From: Bordetella hinzii LMG 13501
GTDB lineage: Bacteria; Pseudomonadota; Gammaproteobacteria; Burkholderiales; Burkholderiaceae_B
DNA length: 61,664 nucleotides
Assembly (NCBI RefSeq): GCF_001548475.1
Contig: NZ_LRUJ01000031.1
Location: forward strand, 1 to 61,664
Direction of reading: 5' to 3'
Positions 9,692-18,238 of this stretch are shown piece by piece. The position numbers were made by a program, and so were the translations under genes. The notes beneath the pieces are model-generated. The model saw nothing but the letters and a program-made list of their open reading frames with translations. It did not search any database and was not told where the DNA came from. How positions within the stretch are numbered: position 1 is the stretch's first letter; each line of letters begins with the position of its first letter.

Positions 9692-9714
9692 CCGGCCGCG
9701 CGGCGCGCGGCCGG
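9692..9714 (+). repeat. Strong GC hairpin between the binding-protein and amidase genes
   Basis: A perfect 10-base stem (CCGGCCGCGC/GCGCGGCCGG) with a 3-base loop follows the binding-protein stop codon. There is no T tract, so full termination is unlikely. It could protect the 3' end of the binding-protein message and keep amidase expression lower (inference). Confidence 0.5.
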
Positions 9715-9734
9715 ATCATCAACTTGAGGAAAAC

Positions 9735-11144
9735 ATGTCTGAAATCGCATTCGCCACGCTGAGCGAACTGGCACTCGGCTTGGCGGCCGGCCAATACAGC
9801 TCGGTGGAGTTGGCGCGGCACTTCCTGGACCGCATCGAGCGGGCCAATCCGGCGCTGGGCGCCTATGTCAGCGTGGATCGCGAAGGCGCGCTGCGGCTGG
9901 CCGAAGCCGCCGATGCCCGCCGCCGCTCCGGCTATGGGAGCCTGGGGCCGCTAGACGGCCTGCCGATCGCGGTCAAGGATCTGTGCGACATCGAAGGCCA
10001 GATCACGACCGGCGGCTCGCAGGCCTGGCGGCAACGGCGCAGCACCGTGACCGCCACCGCCGTCACACGCCTGCTGGACGCCGGCATGGTCATCCTGGGC
10101 AAAACCCACATGGTCGAATTCGCCTTTGGCGGCTGGGGCACGAATCCCGTCATGGGAACCCCCCGCAATCCCTGGGATCTGCGGCAGGCACGCATTCCCG
10201 GCGGCTCGTCCAGCGGCTCGGGCGTCGCCGTGGCCGCGGGCCTGGCGCCGGCCGCGGTCGGCTCCGACACCGGCGGCTCGGTGCGCATCCCGGCGGCCCT
10301 GAACGGCATCACGGGCCTGAAGACCACGCGCGGCCTGATCAGCCTGTATGGTTCCATCCCGTTGTCCACCTCGCTGGACTCCATCGGCCCGCTGACGCGC
10401 GACACGCGCGACGCCCTCATGCTGACCGCCGCGCTGGCGGGCCCGGACCCCAAGGACCCGCTGACCCTGCACCAGCCCGCGCCGGACTACCCGGCACGCG
10501 CCGGCTCCCTGCGCGGCATGCGCATCGCCGTGATGCCCGCGGCGCAATATCCTATCGACGTCGATCCTGCCACGCTCAAGGTGCTGGAGGACACGCGCCG
10601 CACGCTGGCCGGCCTGGGCGCGGACGTGGTCGAAGCGCCCATGCCCTTCGACTTCCACGACATGATGCTGCGCAACGGCCAGATCATCGCCGCCGAAGCC
10701 TACGCCCTGCACCGCGACTACATCGAAGACCCCGGCCTGCCCCTGGGCCCCTATGTGCGGGCGCGCGTGCTGGGCGGCAAATCCATCAGCGCGGCCGACT
10801 ACATCCGCGCGCTCGAGGCGCAGGCCCAGGCCTGCCGGGCCTGGCAAGCCTGGATCGCGGATTTCGACGCCCTGCTCACCCCTTGCCTGCCCATGCCGCC
10901 CTGCCGCCTGGAAGAAGTCGATGAAACCGCCACACCGCTGGCGGCCTTCACCCGGCCCGGCAACTATATGAATGCCTCCGGCCTCGCCCTGCCGGCCGGC
11001 TTCACGGATACAGGCTTGCCCATCGGCATGCAGCTGATGGGCGCGCCCCACGCCGAAGACCGCCTGGGCCGCATCGGCATGGCCTTCCAGGCCGAGACCC
11101 ATTGGCATCAGCGCCACCCCGACCTGTCGGCGGCCGGCCTCTAG
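9735..11144 (+). CDS. Amidase (amidase signature family)
   Basis: A 469-residue amidase with the complete Ser-cisSer-Lys triad: Lys81 in GLPIAVKDLC, Ser158 in GGSSSGSG and Ser182 in GSDTGGSVR. Length and motifs fit indoleacetamide, allophanate or aryl-amide hydrolases and the GatA family; free-standing position next to a transporter argues for a catabolic amidase, not GatA. It follows the binding-protein gene in the same direction and ends in a 4-base tail-to-tail overlap with the hydrolase gene. The likely role is to hydrolyse the amide brought in by the ABC system. Confidence 0.9.
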   Translation: MSEIAFATLSELALGLAAGQYSSVELARHFLDRIERANPALGAYVSVDREGALRLAEAADARRRSGYGSLGPLDGLPIAVKDLCDIEGQITTGGSQAWRQRRSTVTATAVTRLLDAGMVILGKTHMVEFAFGGWGTNPVMGTPRNPWDLRQARIPGGSSSGSGVAVAAGLAPAAVGSDTGGSVRIPAALNGITGLKTTRGLISLYGSIPLSTSLDSIGPLTRDTRDALMLTAALAGPDPKDPLTLHQPAPDYPARAGSLRGMRIAVMPAAQYPIDVDPATLKVLEDTRRTLAGLGADVVEAPMPFDFHDMMLRNGQIIAAEAYALHRDYIEDPGLPLGPYVRARVLGGKSISAADYIRALEAQAQACRAWQAWIADFDALLTPCLPMPPCRLEEVDETATPLAAFTRPGNYMNASGLALPAGFTDTGLPIGMQLMGAPHAEDRLGRIGMAFQAETHWHQRHPDLSAAGL

Positions 11145-11959
11145 GCTTTACCCGCCCCTCTCGCCGCGCGGCCCGGCCGCGCGGCGGCCTCATCCAGCCC
11201 CAGGTGCGCCAGCACGCTGCGCGCCACCTCATCGCGTTCGTTGTCCACGCAGATCATGTGATAGCTGTCCTCCAGCACTTGCACGCGACAGGGCGCCGCC
11301 GTGATACCGGAGGCCAGGAAGCGCGCCGACCTCAGCGAGGTCAGCTCATCCTGCCGGGCGTGAATGATGAGCGTCGGGCAGACAATGCGGTCCAGCCCGC
11401 GCTTGACCCAGCCGCGCAGGCGATCGACCTGCTTGACGGCCGCCAGGGGCACCCATTGATAATGGAAGTTCTCGCCGCGCTCGAACTTGGCCTTGATCAT
11501 GGCGCGCAGCAGGCCGTTCTTGATGCCGAAGGGCTCTTCTTCCATGATGCGTATGCGCCGCGCAAAATAATCGAAGGGATACAGCAAGTGGCGCACGGCG
11601 CGATACCAGGGCGTGGACCAGCCATCGAGAAACACCGGCGGCGCCAGCGCGACCAGGCGGCCACGATCATGCCTGACCTGCTTGGCCAGCTCGACGGCCA
11701 GCAAGGCGCCCATGCACATGCCGACGATGTGCACGACATCAAACTCCTTGAGCATCTCGAAATACTGCGCCCGGACCGCATCGCACCAATGTTCGGCGCG
11801 CACCGGCAGCAGGTCCTCGGGCTGACCGCCATGGCCCGGCAGCGTCAGGGCGCGCGTCGGCACGCCCGCGCGCAGCAGCGCCTTGTGCAGGGATCCCAGG
11901 TCGTATCGGGTTCCCCCCAGACCATGCACGAGCAGGATGCCCGTGGAAACCGTCGTCAT
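11141..11959 (-). CDS. Alpha/beta hydrolase with Cys in the nucleophile elbow
   Basis: A 272-residue alpha/beta-hydrolase fold protein. LLVHGLGG (residues 10-16) is the oxyanion segment, and the nucleophile elbow reads VGMCMGAL with Cys82 where Ser is usual. Asp204 (HARQDELTS) and His234 (DSYHMI) complete a triad. Cys nucleophiles are known in dienelactone hydrolases and PHA synthases, but overall it resembles the carboxylesterase/monoacylglycerol lipase group. The ATG at 11959 directly precedes this fold. It lies 8 bases after the MASE1-PAS gene at the tail of the T6SS run, so the two are probably co-transcribed. The substrate is unknown. Confidence 0.82.
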   Translation of the reverse strand: MTTVSTGILLVHGLGGTRYDLGSLHKALLRAGVPTRALTLPGHGGQPEDLLPVRAEHWCDAVRAQYFEMLKEFDVVHIVGMCMGALLAVELAKQVRHDRGRLVALAPPVFLDGWSTPWYRAVRHLLYPFDYFARRIRIMEEEPFGIKNGLLRAMIKAKFERGENFHYQWVPLAAVKQVDRLRGWVKRGLDRIVCPTLIIHARQDELTSLRSARFLASGITAAPCRVQVLEDSYHMICVDNERDEVARSVLAHLGLDEAAARPGRAARGAGKA

Positions 11960-11967
11960 CGATAGGC

Positions 11968-13251
11968 TCACAAACCTCGTTCGACATACCTGCGCAACAG
12001 ACCGGTCACCAGGTAAACCGTGTCGCTGGTATCGGCGATGGCCGACCCGGTATCGGCGACCGTGAGCCATTCATCCTGCCCAAGGCCGAGCCGGTAGATC
12101 AGCGCCCCTTCCGCATCGGCTTCGCCGCTGGCGCGCAAGGCCAGCCCCGCCCTGAGCGCTTCCCTGTCCTCAGGATGCACGCAGGACAACAAGCCTTCGA
12201 GACTGCCCATCCCGGTGCTCGGACGCCCGAGCACCGAGGCGACCTCGCCCTCCCAGGCGATCCGGCCCGATGCGGGGTCGTAGACATACATGACATGGCG
12301 GCTGCCCAGCAGCGCGGCCTCGAAACGCACGCGGCTCTCGCGCGCCTCTTCGACCACGCGCCGGTTATCAGCCATCAGGGTCGACATCAGCAGGCTCAGG
12401 ATGGCCGCCGCCCCGACATAGCCCTGCACTTCCAGCAGGCCCGTGCGCTGAAAGGCAAACATGCTGCCGAAAGGCCCTTCGCCCTGGCTGGTCTGCACGG
12501 CGGCAATCAGCGCCAAGGCCAGCGTCGCCAGGGTCGCGCCTCGCTGATCCCAGGTCAGGGCCACGCACACGACAAACAGCAGGGGCAGATAGGAGAGTTC
12601 GTAGCGCGTGCTGCCCAGCACCGCCACCGCCGTGGGGCCATCGAAGGCAATGGTCGCGGACGCCAGCAACAGCGCGAACCACAGCGCGCCACTCAGGAAA
12701 TTGCGGGTATTGGAGCCCCCGGAACGCTTGGCGCGGAAGCCGGACCAGGCCACCACCAGCGGGGCGCCGACCAGCCCGCCGATGACTTCCGCCGTCATCC
12801 AGGCCTGCCAAGTCGACGGCGCGCCCGGATGCAGTAGCGCCAGGCCCAGCGTGCACAGCAGCGCGCCCGCCACCCCGATCACGGCCAGTGACACCAGAAA
12901 CCAGGCCAGGCCGCGTCCGGTGTCAAGGCCGTGCGGCCCGGGCTTGCCGCGCCGGCGCCACAACAGCGCGCCTAGCGGCAGTACGATGACATCGGTCAGC
13001 ACATATACCGCGGAGATACCCGCCGAACGGTCGCTATAGATGCCGGCAGCGGCATGCAGCACGGCGGCCACCACGATCAAGAGCGGCCAGTCCCGCAAGC
13101 GGCTCACCATGAGGGTGCCCAGCAGGATGCCTGCGGCGGGCCAAAGCAGGCTGGAGTACTCGCCATGGTCCAGCTGCGCCAGGCCATAGAAGGCCAGCAC
13201 CCCATAGACGGCGGCAAACAGCATCATCCGAAGCAGGCGTGTTTCGTTCAT
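11968..13251 (-). CDS. MASE1-like membrane sensor protein with a single PAS-like domain
   Basis: A 427-residue protein. Residues 1 to about 290 have eight or so membrane segments with a MASE1-like pattern (LWPAAGILLGTLMV; later GGLVGAPLVVAW). This is followed by a short coiled stretch (ADNRRVVEEARESRVRFEAALLG) and a PAS-fold region (residues 310-420, with RIAWEGEVASVLG and SCVHPEDREALRAGL). It then stops: there is no GGDEF, EAL or kinase domain, the usual outputs for MASE1 proteins. The ATG at 13251 precedes the first helix. It lies 99 bases downstream of tssA and 8 bases upstream of the hydrolase gene. Confidence 0.75.
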   Translation of the reverse strand: MNETRLLRMMLFAAVYGVLAFYGLAQLDHGEYSSLLWPAAGILLGTLMVSRLRDWPLLIVVAAVLHAAAGIYSDRSAGISAVYVLTDVIVLPLGALLWRRRGKPGPHGLDTGRGLAWFLVSLAVIGVAGALLCTLGLALLHPGAPSTWQAWMTAEVIGGLVGAPLVVAWSGFRAKRSGGSNTRNFLSGALWFALLLASATIAFDGPTAVAVLGSTRYELSYLPLLFVVCVALTWDQRGATLATLALALIAAVQTSQGEGPFGSMFAFQRTGLLEVQGYVGAAAILSLLMSTLMADNRRVVEEARESRVRFEAALLGSRHVMYVYDPASGRIAWEGEVASVLGRPSTGMGSLEGLLSCVHPEDREALRAGLALRASGEADAEGALIYRLGLGQDEWLTVADTGSAIADTSDTVYLVTGLLRRYVERGL

Positions 13252-13350
13252 ACAGGGCGCGGTGGGGATTGGGGACTGGGCACAAGGCCACGACGGCGGC
13301 CCGCCCCGATGGCGGCAGTATATCGCCGGCGCAGGCGGCGGCTCCAACGC

Positions 13351-14367
13351 CTAAGAAACCTCCAGGAGCGCGAGAAAACGCGCCAGGCCACCCTCTTCTT
13401 TGACCACGGTGCGCAGCAGTGCGTCCAGCGGCAGCTCGCCCCAGGCGGCCGCCTGCCTCAGGAGATAGGGAGTCGGGCTATGGGGCTCGATTTCTGCCAG
13501 ATAGGCGGCGATAAGCCGCAGCTGCGCATAGGCCTGCGCCCTGTCGGCCGGATAGGGCGTCAATGGCGCCGTGGGCACCGCCGGCGCGCTTTCCGGCACC
13601 GCCCCATCCGGCACCGCCTCATCCGGCGCCGCCTCATCCGGCGCCGTAGCGGCCGGCCACAGCATGGCCAGGGCGGCCTGCACGCCGCGCCCGGCCTCGC
13701 GCAGCGGCTCCAGGCTGGGCGCGGCCGGACCCAGCCTGGCATCGAGCAGACGGCCCAGGCCTTCCCAGGCCTCCAAGGCCTGCGCCAATTCGACGCGCAG
13801 CTTGTCCCCGCGCCCCGGATCCGCCGCCGCCAGCGCAACGGCCTGGCTCATATCGTGCGCCGTCTCTTGTGGCGCATCCGGCCCGGACGGCTTGGCCAGG
13901 CGCCGCAGCGCATCGACCGTCAGCCAAGCCTCGTCCCGCGACGCAAGCAAGGGCATACGCGCCACGATGACGAGCGGCAGATGCGCCACCAGCCACACAA
14001 AGGGCGCCAGGCGGGGCTCCAACTCGCCGTCCTCGATCCGGGGCCAGGCATCGTCCCAGAAGCGCTGTACCAGCCCGGCCAGCAACCCGGCGCCGCGCCC
14101 CAAGCCCGCCAGGCCATGCATTTGTGTCCAGGCCTCGCACAGCCAGGCGGCGATCTGGAAATCCTTGCCCTGCTGGCACAAAGCCTGCTCGCACAGCGCG
14201 GCCACCTCTTTCCAGTCGGCGCGCCGCAGTGGGTGCTGCCATTCCCCCTGGGGCAGCGAAGCATCGTCCTCCCGCCGCAGGGCGCCGATGCGGGCCGTCA
14301 CCGCGTCGTAGCGCAACGGGCGTCCGGCACGCTCACCGGGCAGATCCTGCAGCAGCGGGTCGATCAT
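13351..14367 (-). CDS. tssA: T6SS protein TssA (ImpA N-terminal domain)
   Basis: A 338-residue TssA with the ImpA N-terminal domain (residues 1 to about 130: PLRYDAVTARIGALRRED, WKEVAALCEQAL, FQIAAWLCEAW). TssA acts at the baseplate and in priming or capping the sheath. The C-terminal part is Pro/Ala-rich (EAAPDEAVPDGAVPESAP) before a final helical block, a form of TssA without a VasL-type membrane tail. The ATG at 14367 overlaps the tssM stop (ATGA), showing translational coupling; the tracked frame extends upstream without need. Confidence 0.85.
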   Translation of the reverse strand: MIDPLLQDLPGERAGRPLRYDAVTARIGALRREDDASLPQGEWQHPLRRADWKEVAALCEQALCQQGKDFQIAAWLCEAWTQMHGLAGLGRGAGLLAGLVQRFWDDAWPRIEDGELEPRLAPFVWLVAHLPLVIVARMPLLASRDEAWLTVDALRRLAKPSGPDAPQETAHDMSQAVALAAADPGRGDKLRVELAQALEAWEGLGRLLDARLGPAAPSLEPLREAGRGVQAALAMLWPAATAPDEAAPDEAVPDGAVPESAPAVPTAPLTPYPADRAQAYAQLRLIAAYLAEIEPHSPTPYLLRQAAAWGELPLDALLRTVVKEEGGLARFLALLEVS

Positions 14368-17300
14368 GGCTGCCCCCAGGCGGGCGCGGCCTGCGGCAAC
14401 ACGCCAGGCCATTTGAGTGGCTGGCCATCGGCGGCCGAATAAAGGCTCAGGCCGGCAAAGAAACGCAGCTGCTGCGCCGCGGGCAACTGCCCCAGGTCGT
14501 TCAGGCTGCCCACCATCACTGGGACATCAAAGCGCAGCGGCGTGATGTCGCCACCCGTCCCGTGGCCCTGCCACCCCAGCAGGGAGAACAGCGCCCACGG
14601 GTCGTTGAATGTCCAGCGCACCTGCGGCCCTTCCACGGCCATACGGGGCTGCCTGGGATCCGGGCGCGGGATCAGGGGCGCGTCCTTGGCCAGGCGCACC
14701 GTCAGGGTGATGGGCTGGCCCACATTCCAATGCAGGCGTTCGCTTGGCGTGCCGCTGCCGATGGACGCCGAACCCACGGACAAAGTCCAGTCGATGATCT
14801 GGTTACCCGCCACCTCGGCTTGCCGGTTGATGCGGAAACGCCATGCGATGGTGTAACCCGCCTGCCCCGAGGCCGGCCAGAGCGCCTGCAGCATGTCCGC
14901 CCAGGCGGAGAAGCGGCGCGCGAAACCCGCCACGGCCCCCTCCCCCGCGATGGGCTCCCCTTTGGCCGGCCACACTGCCCGGAAGGCATCAACCAGCTCT
15001 CGCACGGTCTGCGGCGCGGCGGCGGACCGGGGCAAGGCCCCGCGCGAGGGCGCCACGGGGTCGCCGACCGGCAAACGCCCGGCCAGCCGCGCGTTGTAGT
15101 CCCCGGCGAACGTCTTCCAGCCCGTCTCCAGCTGGACGCTGCCCTGCCCCTGACAATAGCCCCGCAGCGTGGCCGCCAGCCTGGATTGCTGCAAGCCGAA
15201 GTACTCCGACGCACCACCCGGAGCCAGGCGCAGGGAGGAACAATCCGGCGCCTGCACCACCCCGCGCAGCCATTGCTCCAGCCGCAACAGGCCGCTGTTG
15301 GGATTGCGCAGGGCATAACGTTCCAGGTCGTGGCCAATGGCGCGCCAGCGCTGTGCCACCACCGACCGCGCATCGTCGCGATCCAAGGCGGCCAGGTAGA
15401 TGGCGGCCTGGCCGGCCAGCTCCTGGATCCTGGACGCCTGCTGCGCCAGGTACTCGTCGAAACCCGCCAGATCCGCCACGCCGAAAGCCCCCAGCAGCGA
15501 TACGCCGCCCATGGGCAGATCCGTCTGGACGCCATAGAGATCCGCGGTGCGCAGGGCCTCGTCGAGCCGCCTCAAGGCGGCCAGCGCGCTTTGGGACAAC
15601 AGGTCCAGCAGGCCGCGCTGCAGCGGCGCGGCGCCCTGCTCTCCCAGGGCGTCGGCGATGCGCCTGACGCGCCCCGCGACCCCATCGAAGTCCGGCAACG
15701 GCGCGGCCGGCCCGGATTCCACCCGGATGGCCATCACGGCCCGGCGATAAAGCGCCTGCGCCGCCTCGGCATCCATGGCGCGCAGCACGGCCGGACGGTA
15801 GTTGGCCGGTATTGCGTTCAGCCCTTGGGCCAGGAAGGCGGTGCGCGCCGAGACCTGCGCCAAGGCCTGGTCCAGCACGGCCACATCCCAGCGCGCCAGG
15901 CGCGTGGGGCCGAGGTCCGGCATATTGACCGGCGGGGGCACCTGCATGAAGGGCTGGGCCAGCAGCCCGACCAGGCTGTCACGCAAGGCTAGCCTGGCGT
16001 CGGAGAGAACATAGCGGTTCTCCTGCTGTTGCCATCGGAGGCCAGCCCCCGAAGTGTACTGGGCCAGCTGCGTGCGTAGGACGCGAAATGCCTCCCGAAG
16101 CGTCTGCCGGCTCTGCTCGGCCACGGCATCGCCCAGCAGGGGAAGGCCAGCCGCCACGGTCAAAATCCGCGTGACGGTCGCGTCCGGCTCAAACACCGCC
16201 TCATGCAACCACGCCGACGGCCCGCTGGACAGCAGCTCCTGCTGGGCCGAAATGGCGCCGACCACTGCGCGCAAGTCGTCGGCGCGGTTGTCTCCTTCGC
16301 CGATCGAGCTCAAGGCGCTCACCACGGCCCGCTCGGACTGCAACAGCGGATTATCGATGAACAAGGCGTCGGCCAACTGCCGGATCCCCTTGTCATAGCT
16401 ACACCGGAAGGCTTCCGCATAGACGTGCTGCCGGGCCGCGTCGCGCGGCGCCGGCAATCCGGTCAGCAGGCGCAAGGCGCCCTCCCCGGCCTCGGCGCCC
16501 AGCGCATACTGGACCACATCCCGCATCGACGACAACTCCCCCGCTTGCTGCCAGCCCTGCCAGGCTCGCGAAAAGCGCTCGACATGCAGAACATAGGCCA
16601 ACATGGCCCGCACATCGGCGCGGCCCTCCAGGGCCAGCCCGCTGGCCGCCTGGGCCACGCCTTGCGGCGCGGCGCAAGCCGCGCTGGCCGTATCGACGCC
16701 GCCCGCGCCCAATGGCGCCGAGGTCAGGGCCGCCGCGCGCTCGGCGAAAGCCTGGTCGATCGCGGGCACCACGATGGCGGCGAATTCGCGTGCCAGCGTC
16801 TGGCGCAATGTCGTATTCAGATCGTCGAACACGGACCAGGACCCCGGCAGGAAAACCGCCAGGCCCGGGCTGGCACGCAGGACATGCTCCAGTTTCAGCA
16901 AGCTCAACGCCTGGCGCCGGTACCACTGCGCAGGAGGATCCTCGGCGCGATCCTGGAATTCCGCCCGGCCGCGCTCCATTTCGTGGATGTCGCGCAAGGC
17001 CGCCACCTGCCTGGGCGCGCCGCGCCCGGTCTCCGCGGCCACCAGCACCATGCCCAGGGTCCATCCCCCCAGCACGGCCACCGCCGCCACCCGCAGGCTT
17101 TTATGCAGGAAGGGCCGCGCCAGCGAAGCGTTGCGCGCGGGGCGGGTCAGGCCATACTCCAGGAAGATCTTGCGCTCGAAGACATCGCGCAGAAAGGCCG
17201 GCTGTAACAACGGTGTCAGGCGAGCATCCTCGTCCTGCGCCGCTTCGCCATGCAGCGCGCTCAGCTCGCCGCTGTCGCCGGTCAGGTAGATACCGCGCAG

Positions 17301-18224
17301 CAGAAACGGCTCGTGGTAGACATTCGGCCGCATAAGTTCATCCAGATAAATCTGGAGTTGCGGGGCCAGCTCCCTGACCCGGGCCGTGAGCGCCAGCATG
17401 TCGGCCGCTGCCACGTTGCGCGACACCAGCACCTCGGCCACGGTATCGTCCACCGTGGCCGCGATTTCGCCCACCGCCATCGGCACCCACGCCGACTGGT
17501 AGGCAATCGAGGGTTCGTAGGGCGAAGACCAGCCCAGCATGCCGGCGCGCATGGCATCAGGCAGGGCCCGCGCGAACGCGCTGAAGCCGTCCATGGCCTC
17601 GCATTCGGTCACCAACACATAGACCGCCAGCCGCATGGCGAAGCGATTCTGCGCCAACCACAGGCGGCGGTGCATGGCGCCTGCGCGCCGAGCGATCTCG
17701 TGACGCGCCTGGGGATCGAGCAGCATGGCCGCCGGGATGGTGAGCACCACGCCGTCAAACGGACGCTGGGGCCGGTAGCCGCGGCACAAAGCCAGGAACT
17801 GGTCCCAGGGGCGCTCCGAGCCCTGCGCCTCGCCCTCCAGGCCCTCGACGTCAATATCGACCACCACGCCGCGCTCGAAGAACTCCCAGCGCAACTGCTT
17901 GGACAACGCCGGGCCGCTGCCATGCACGCCAGGCATGCCCGTGTGCGCCAGTGGCAGGCGGCCGTGGCCGCCTTCGTCCATGACCAAGATCCAGGGAATG
18001 CTGTAGCGCTCGGCGCGCGAGATGAGGTTGGCCTCTATCGTGTCCACGGCTTGGTGGAAGCCGGCGCGCATCGCATCGGCCGACCAGGTGGATACCGCCG
18101 GCTTGTGCTGTGCGGCTTCGCCCGCCGGCCGGGTCGCGAAGTACAGGACCACGCCGATCCCCAGTGCCGCAGCGGCGAGCAGGACCAGGATGGAGACCAG
18201 GAAGAAGCTATTGCTCAACAACAT
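14364..18224 (-). CDS. tssM: T6SS membrane-complex protein TssM (IcmF-like)
   Basis: A 1286-residue inner-membrane protein. An N-terminal helix (SFFLVSILVLLAAAALGIGV) is followed by the cytoplasmic region, a further helix near residue 370 (VAAVAVLGGWTLGMVLVAA), and a long periplasmic part that ends in the IcmF C-terminal beta domain. With TssL and TssJ it forms the envelope-spanning complex. The site where many TssM carry a Walker A motif reads PWILVMDEGGHGRLPL here and lacks the GKT/S residues. The start at 18224 (MLLSNSFF) is chosen because the longer frame runs through tssL. It ends in an ATGA overlap with tssA. Confidence 0.9.
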   Translation of the reverse strand: MLLSNSFFLVSILVLLAAAALGIGVVLYFATRPAGEAAQHKPAVSTWSADAMRAGFHQAVDTIEANLISRAERYSIPWILVMDEGGHGRLPLAHTGMPGVHGSGPALSKQLRWEFFERGVVVDIDVEGLEGEAQGSERPWDQFLALCRGYRPQRPFDGVVLTIPAAMLLDPQARHEIARRAGAMHRRLWLAQNRFAMRLAVYVLVTECEAMDGFSAFARALPDAMRAGMLGWSSPYEPSIAYQSAWVPMAVGEIAATVDDTVAEVLVSRNVAAADMLALTARVRELAPQLQIYLDELMRPNVYHEPFLLRGIYLTGDSGELSALHGEAAQDEDARLTPLLQPAFLRDVFERKIFLEYGLTRPARNASLARPFLHKSLRVAAVAVLGGWTLGMVLVAAETGRGAPRQVAALRDIHEMERGRAEFQDRAEDPPAQWYRRQALSLLKLEHVLRASPGLAVFLPGSWSVFDDLNTTLRQTLAREFAAIVVPAIDQAFAERAAALTSAPLGAGGVDTASAACAAPQGVAQAASGLALEGRADVRAMLAYVLHVERFSRAWQGWQQAGELSSMRDVVQYALGAEAGEGALRLLTGLPAPRDAARQHVYAEAFRCSYDKGIRQLADALFIDNPLLQSERAVVSALSSIGEGDNRADDLRAVVGAISAQQELLSSGPSAWLHEAVFEPDATVTRILTVAAGLPLLGDAVAEQSRQTLREAFRVLRTQLAQYTSGAGLRWQQQENRYVLSDARLALRDSLVGLLAQPFMQVPPPVNMPDLGPTRLARWDVAVLDQALAQVSARTAFLAQGLNAIPANYRPAVLRAMDAEAAQALYRRAVMAIRVESGPAAPLPDFDGVAGRVRRIADALGEQGAAPLQRGLLDLLSQSALAALRRLDEALRTADLYGVQTDLPMGGVSLLGAFGVADLAGFDEYLAQQASRIQELAGQAAIYLAALDRDDARSVVAQRWRAIGHDLERYALRNPNSGLLRLEQWLRGVVQAPDCSSLRLAPGGASEYFGLQQSRLAATLRGYCQGQGSVQLETGWKTFAGDYNARLAGRLPVGDPVAPSRGALPRSAAAPQTVRELVDAFRAVWPAKGEPIAGEGAVAGFARRFSAWADMLQALWPASGQAGYTIAWRFRINRQAEVAGNQIIDWTLSVGSASIGSGTPSERLHWNVGQPITLTVRLAKDAPLIPRPDPRQPRMAVEGPQVRWTFNDPWALFSLLGWQGHGTGGDITPLRFDVPVMVGSLNDLGQLPAAQQLRFFAGLSLYSAADGQPLKWPGVLPQAAPAWGQP

Positions 18225-18238
18225 CGTGCCTGTCCTGA

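Noticed and set aside
8475-9821. A 448-codon minus-strand frame opposite the binding-protein gene
   Set aside because: Low-complexity His/Gly/Arg/Asp content typical of antisense of high-GC genes; the plus-strand protein has a signal peptide and a family match.
9735-11144. Calling the amidase GatA
   Set aside because: There is no gatB or gatC next to it and the context is an ABC uptake island; the signature alone does not distinguish, so a catabolic amidase is the safer call.
11000-13350. Left attachment site copy of the tRNA-Pro 3' end
   Set aside because: No stretch resembling the tRNA end was seen near the distal end of the T6SS run, so island borders cannot be drawn here.
14124-15992. 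A 622-codon plus-strand frame inside tssM
   Set aside because: Antisense shadow of tssM, without recognisable motifs or ribosome site.
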